Below are positions 4,955 through 7,144 of a stretch of 7,144 nt of DNA, one piece after another (position 1 is the stretch's first letter; each line of letters begins with the position of its first letter). The stretch covers positions 1-7,144 of the forward strand of contig QFQB01000100.1 of assembly GCA_003241475.1 (NCBI GenBank). The letters run 5' to 3'. The translations under genes were made by a program, and so were the position numbers. The notes below the pieces were generated by a model that saw only the letters and a list, made by a program, of their open reading frames with translations, searched no databases and had not been told where the DNA came from. The DNA comes from Micavibrio aeruginosavorus (GTDB taxonomy: Bacteria; Pseudomonadota; Alphaproteobacteria; Micavibrionales; Micavibrionaceae).

Positions 4955-5467
4955 ATGAACAACGAAAACCAACAAGACCTAGCGGCAGAGCTTCAGAAGT
5001 GGAACCTCCTGCGTCAGAGCCTCGAAGATGTAGAGGGCATGGATGATGTCTGCCTTCTAGACACATTGGAAGGCGAGACAAATCTTCACGAGGCAATTCT
5101 GGTTATTGATGAGGAGATCGCCGAGCGCGAGACCTACGTTGCGGCCCTCTCAGAGCGCATCAAAACTTTACAGGACCGCAAAGACCGTCACGACAAGGTG
5201 CGTGAGCGCCTTAGAACCATCGTTCTTCAAGCGATGGACAAGGCAGGGCTTCCTAAAATTAAGGCTCCGCATGTCACAATCTCTGTGGCAAATCTTCCGG
5301 CCGAAATCAGTGTTGAGCATGAAGAGCTAATACCGTCCCGCTACTGGAAACCGCAAGATCCAGTTCTCGACAAAAAGGCTGTTCTTGAATCCATCAACAA
5401 TGGCGAGCCTGTCGATGGAGTATCCGTCGGACAAGGGCGCATAAATCTTACCATTCGGAGAAAATAA
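4955..5467 (+). CDS. Gp157-like phage protein (Siphovirus Gp157 family)
   Basis: The 170-aa product fits the phage Gp157 family (PF05565), found in recombination and replication modules and first linked to phage resistance in Streptococcus thermophilus. Family signs are DTLEGETNLHEAI (36-48), a coiled-coil region (49-100) containing ALSERIKTLQDRKDR, an RERLRTIVLQAMDKAG helix, KAPHVTISV strands, an IPSRYWK segment (126-132) and a final strand with VGQGRINLTIRR. AGGA lies 10 nt before the ATG, and the gene follows the previous stop by 6 nt. Its TAA overlaps the ATG of the Bet gene. Its position before Bet and SSB is the standard context. The biochemical role is not established. Confidence 0.85.
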   Translation: MNNENQQDLAAELQKWNLLRQSLEDVEGMDDVCLLDTLEGETNLHEAILVIDEEIAERETYVAALSERIKTLQDRKDRHDKVRERLRTIVLQAMDKAGLPKIKAPHVTISVANLPAEISVEHEELIPSRYWKPQDPVLDKKAVLESINNGEPVDGVSVGQGRINLTIRRK

Positions 5468-6453
5468 TGAACAATATCACAGCCATAAAAACCCCCACAG
5501 TTAGCGACCCGCGCGCTTACAACAAATCACAGTTGCAACTCATTAAAAACACCGTGGCGCGTGATTGCAACGACGATGAATTCGATATGTTCATGGAAAT
5601 CTGCCGCAGACAGGGTTTGGACCCGTTCCGCCGCCAGATCTATGCGTTTGTCTTTGGAAAAAATGACGACAGCAAAAGACGATTTGCCACCGTTACGGGT
5701 ATCGATGGATATCGCGCCATAGCTAAACGCACTGGGACGTACAGACCCTCAGAGGACGAGCCTGAGATCGAATACGACGAAAAGCTGATTTGCCCCCTCT
5801 CTAACCCTAAGGGAATCGTGAAGGCAACAGTAATCGTTTATCAATTTGGGCCGGACCGCCAATGGTATCCGGTGAAGGGTGTGGCCCGTTGGGAGGAATT
5901 TGCCCCGCTAGAGGACGCCGAATTTGATTGGGTTCCGACCGGAGAATTAAAGCCCGACGGCAAGCCGAAACATAAAAAAGTTAACAAAGGCGGAAAGAGG
6001 AAGCTTGCCAAAGACAACTGGGCGAACATGCCCCACGTAATGATCGCCAAATGTGCGGAGGCTCAAGCTCTGCGAAAAGGCTGGCCGGAAGAGTTCGGCG
6101 GGATCTACACGCAAGACGAAATGGACCACGTGATAATCGATATGACGGCCTCGGAGGAGGTTCGTCAATACGAGGAGGACGAGCGCATGAGAAAGATCGG
6201 AGCCACCTCCTCCGTGCCTCTGGTTTTCAATTTCATGGAGGGAATTGAATTTATCCCCTTTGGTCAGGTCGCCGACAGGGTTCTAGAGCACGTTCGCTCG
6301 CTGGAAACCTCTACCGAGATTCAGATGTGGCAGGAGGCCAACACAAAAGGTCTTCAAATGTTCTGGGCTCGTCATAAATCCGACGCCCTAGAACTTAAAA
6401 AGGCAATCGAGAGCCTCATCGAAACAAAGCCTCAATTTCAAACAGCGGAGTAA
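5467..6453 (+). CDS. bet: Bet/RecT-type phage single-strand annealing protein
   Basis: This is a single-strand annealing recombinase: it binds single-stranded DNA and anneals complementary strands during phage recombination. Lambda-Bet family features are clear. They are a helix with IKNTVARDCNDDEFDMF (26-42), then QGLDPFRRQIYAF (49-61), TVTGIDGYRAIAKRTG (76-90), a strand with GVARWEEFAP, and WANMPHVMIAKCAEAQALR (185-203) ending in GWPEEFGGIY. At 328 aa it is longer than lambda Bet (about 260). The extra C-terminal part (about 235-328) includes a helical, Trp-containing segment (QMWQEANTKGLQMFW), a likely protein-interaction module. CGGAG before the ATG and the TAATG overlap support the start. 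Usual partners are a 5'-3' exonuclease and SSB. SSB follows directly; no exonuclease is visible. Confidence 0.93.
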   Translation: MNNITAIKTPTVSDPRAYNKSQLQLIKNTVARDCNDDEFDMFMEICRRQGLDPFRRQIYAFVFGKNDDSKRRFATVTGIDGYRAIAKRTGTYRPSEDEPEIEYDEKLICPLSNPKGIVKATVIVYQFGPDRQWYPVKGVARWEEFAPLEDAEFDWVPTGELKPDGKPKHKKVNKGGKRKLAKDNWANMPHVMIAKCAEAQALRKGWPEEFGGIYTQDEMDHVIIDMTASEEVRQYEEDERMRKIGATSSVPLVFNFMEGIEFIPFGQVADRVLEHVRSLETSTEIQMWQEANTKGLQMFWARHKSDALELKKAIESLIETKPQFQTAE

Positions 6454-6456
6454 GCA

Positions 6457-6906
6457 ATGGCTGGATCTATCAATAAAGTAATTTTAGTAGGAAATCTAGG
6501 CGACGAGCCCGAAGTCAAAATCATGCAGTCCGGCGATAAGGTGGCAAATTTCTCTGTAGCCACTTCCGAAAGCTGGAAGGACAAGGACGGGGAGCGCAAG
6601 GAACGCACTCAATGGCACCGCGTGGTCGTGTTCAATCAAAACATCGTGAAGGTCTGTGAAAACTACCTCCACAAAGGCTCGAAAATCTTCGTAGAGGGCC
6701 AGTTGGAAACGCGCACTTGGGAAGACCGAGACGGGACAAAGAGATATGCCACCGAGGTCGTTCTTCGTCCCTTCCGCGGTGAAATCACGATGCTCGATAG
6801 CAAAAGCTCTGGCGGGCCTGACCGCGAAGATCAACTCAACAGCGGATCAAAAACCCAAGACCACCAAGCGCCAATCAACGAACTCGAAGACGAAATCCCG
6901 TTTTAA
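6457..6906 (+). CDS. ssb: Single-stranded DNA-binding protein
   Basis: This SSB protects single-stranded DNA and recruits replication and repair proteins. The 149-aa product has the OB-fold at 4-109, with NKVILVGNLGDEPEVK, VANFSVATSESW, TQWHRVVVFN, YLHKGSKIFVEGQLETR and the RPFRGEITML end of the fold. A short polar linker follows, and the acidic tip ELEDEIPF ends in the Pro-Phe used to bind partners. The tip is close to the bacterial DDDIPF consensus, so it could engage host SSB-interacting proteins. GGAG lies about 6 nt before the ATG, 3 nt after the bet stop, and the neighbouring Bet gene makes a functional pair. Confidence 0.95.
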   Translation: MAGSINKVILVGNLGDEPEVKIMQSGDKVANFSVATSESWKDKDGERKERTQWHRVVVFNQNIVKVCENYLHKGSKIFVEGQLETRTWEDRDGTKRYATEVVLRPFRGEITMLDSKSSGGPDREDQLNSGSKTQDHQAPINELEDEIPF

Positions 6907-6957
6907 AAGCCAGCGTATTTCTGAACATCACATCGAACATTTTTGCCAGAGGACCAC

Positions 6958-7144
6958 ATGAACACTCTTAAACAATATTTAGACAAATGCGGCATTGACT
7001 ATACGGAATCCACTGAGGGGCACCTGACCGTGGGCGGTTACCTCTACCTGCGGGATACGCAGATCACGTCCCTGCCGGACAATCTGACCGTGGGCGGTGG
7101 CCTCTACCTGCGGGATACGCAGATCACGTCCCTGCCGGACAATC
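6958..7144 (+). CDS. Leucine-rich-like tandem-repeat protein, 3' end outside window
   Basis: The partial gene starts at ATG 6958 with AGAGGA just before it and continues past the right edge; 62 codons are visible. After a unique lead (MNTLKQYLDKCGIDYTES) the product consists of a 20-residue unit, LTVGGxLYLRDTQITSLPDN, given almost unchanged twice and starting a third time. Each unit has the alternating Leu/Ile pattern of a short solenoid strand. Such repeat proteins occur in phage genomes and in bacterial surface or effector proteins. Function cannot be inferred from the visible part. Confidence 0.75.
   Translation, partial: MNTLKQYLDKCGIDYTESTEGHLTVGGYLYLRDTQITSLPDNLTVGGGLYLRDTQITSLPDN
7021..7144 (+). 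repeat. 60-bp tandem repeat within coding sequence
   Basis: Unit 1 (7021-7080) and unit 2 (7081-7140) differ at 4 of 60 positions: two in the first codon and two in the Tyr/Gly-encoding codons after GTGGGCGGT. A third unit begins at 7141. The frame is kept, so copies can be gained or lost without frameshift. The near-identity at DNA level indicates recent expansion or ongoing homogenisation. Confidence 0.92.

Noticed and set aside
6746..6961. Second forward frame overlapping the end of ssb
   Set aside because: It is read almost entirely from ssb sequence in another frame, has low-complexity Lys/Ser/Thr composition and no ribosome site.
7021..7144. CRISPR array
   Set aside because: The units are contiguous 60-bp coding repeats with no spacers and an intact reading frame.
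1..7144. tRNA or rRNA genes, or a phage attachment site
   Set aside because: No cloverleaf-like or ribosomal sequence was recognised on either strand, and no integrase or flanking tRNA is present to define an attachment site.

Overview
The window looks like the edge of a prophage or phage-derived island in a proteobacterium, most likely an alphaproteobacterium. That placement is an inference from the roughly balanced base composition, the DUF1902-HicA pair and the style of the phage proteins. No 16S rRNA or other taxonomic marker is present.

Left end (42-1377, + strand): a two-gene overlapping unit. The first gene encodes an Xre-type helix-turn-helix protein with a TrmB/phospholipase-D-like sensor domain. 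The second encodes a protein that matches tRNA-dependent cyclodipeptide synthases (CDPS) at the catalytic positions: Ser38, Tyr177, Glu181 and Tyr198-Pro199. It belongs to the XYP branch. No tailoring enzyme lies beside it in the window. This pair is the most interesting content: a small-molecule synthase that uses aminoacyl-tRNA, coupled to its own putative sensor-regulator.

Next (1419-2274, - strand): a second two-gene unit, convergent with the first. It holds a 54-residue small protein and a 228-residue, mainly helical protein with one C-terminal membrane segment. The region upstream (2275-2543) has no gene but carries a TTGACA box, a CAAAC-TC-GTTTG dyad and a cluster of alternating TTACA/TGTAA half-sites.

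Middle (2544-3773, - strand): a small unknown gene, a hicB(DUF1902)-hicA toxin-antitoxin pair, and an HNH endonuclease.

Right half (3889-7144, + strand): a compact phage early operon. It starts from a divergent control region with two copies of GCACA-N5-TGTGC set 32 bp apart. Its genes are three small unknown phage proteins (105, 109 and 134 aa), a Gp157-like protein, a Bet-type single-strand annealing recombinase, a single-strand DNA-binding protein, and the start of a gene made of near-identical 60-bp repeats that encode a leucine-rich-like 20-residue unit and run off the window. Tight spacing, TAATG overlaps and good ribosome sites indicate co-transcription. Gp157, Bet and SSB form the recombination module. 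The partner exonuclease is not in view.
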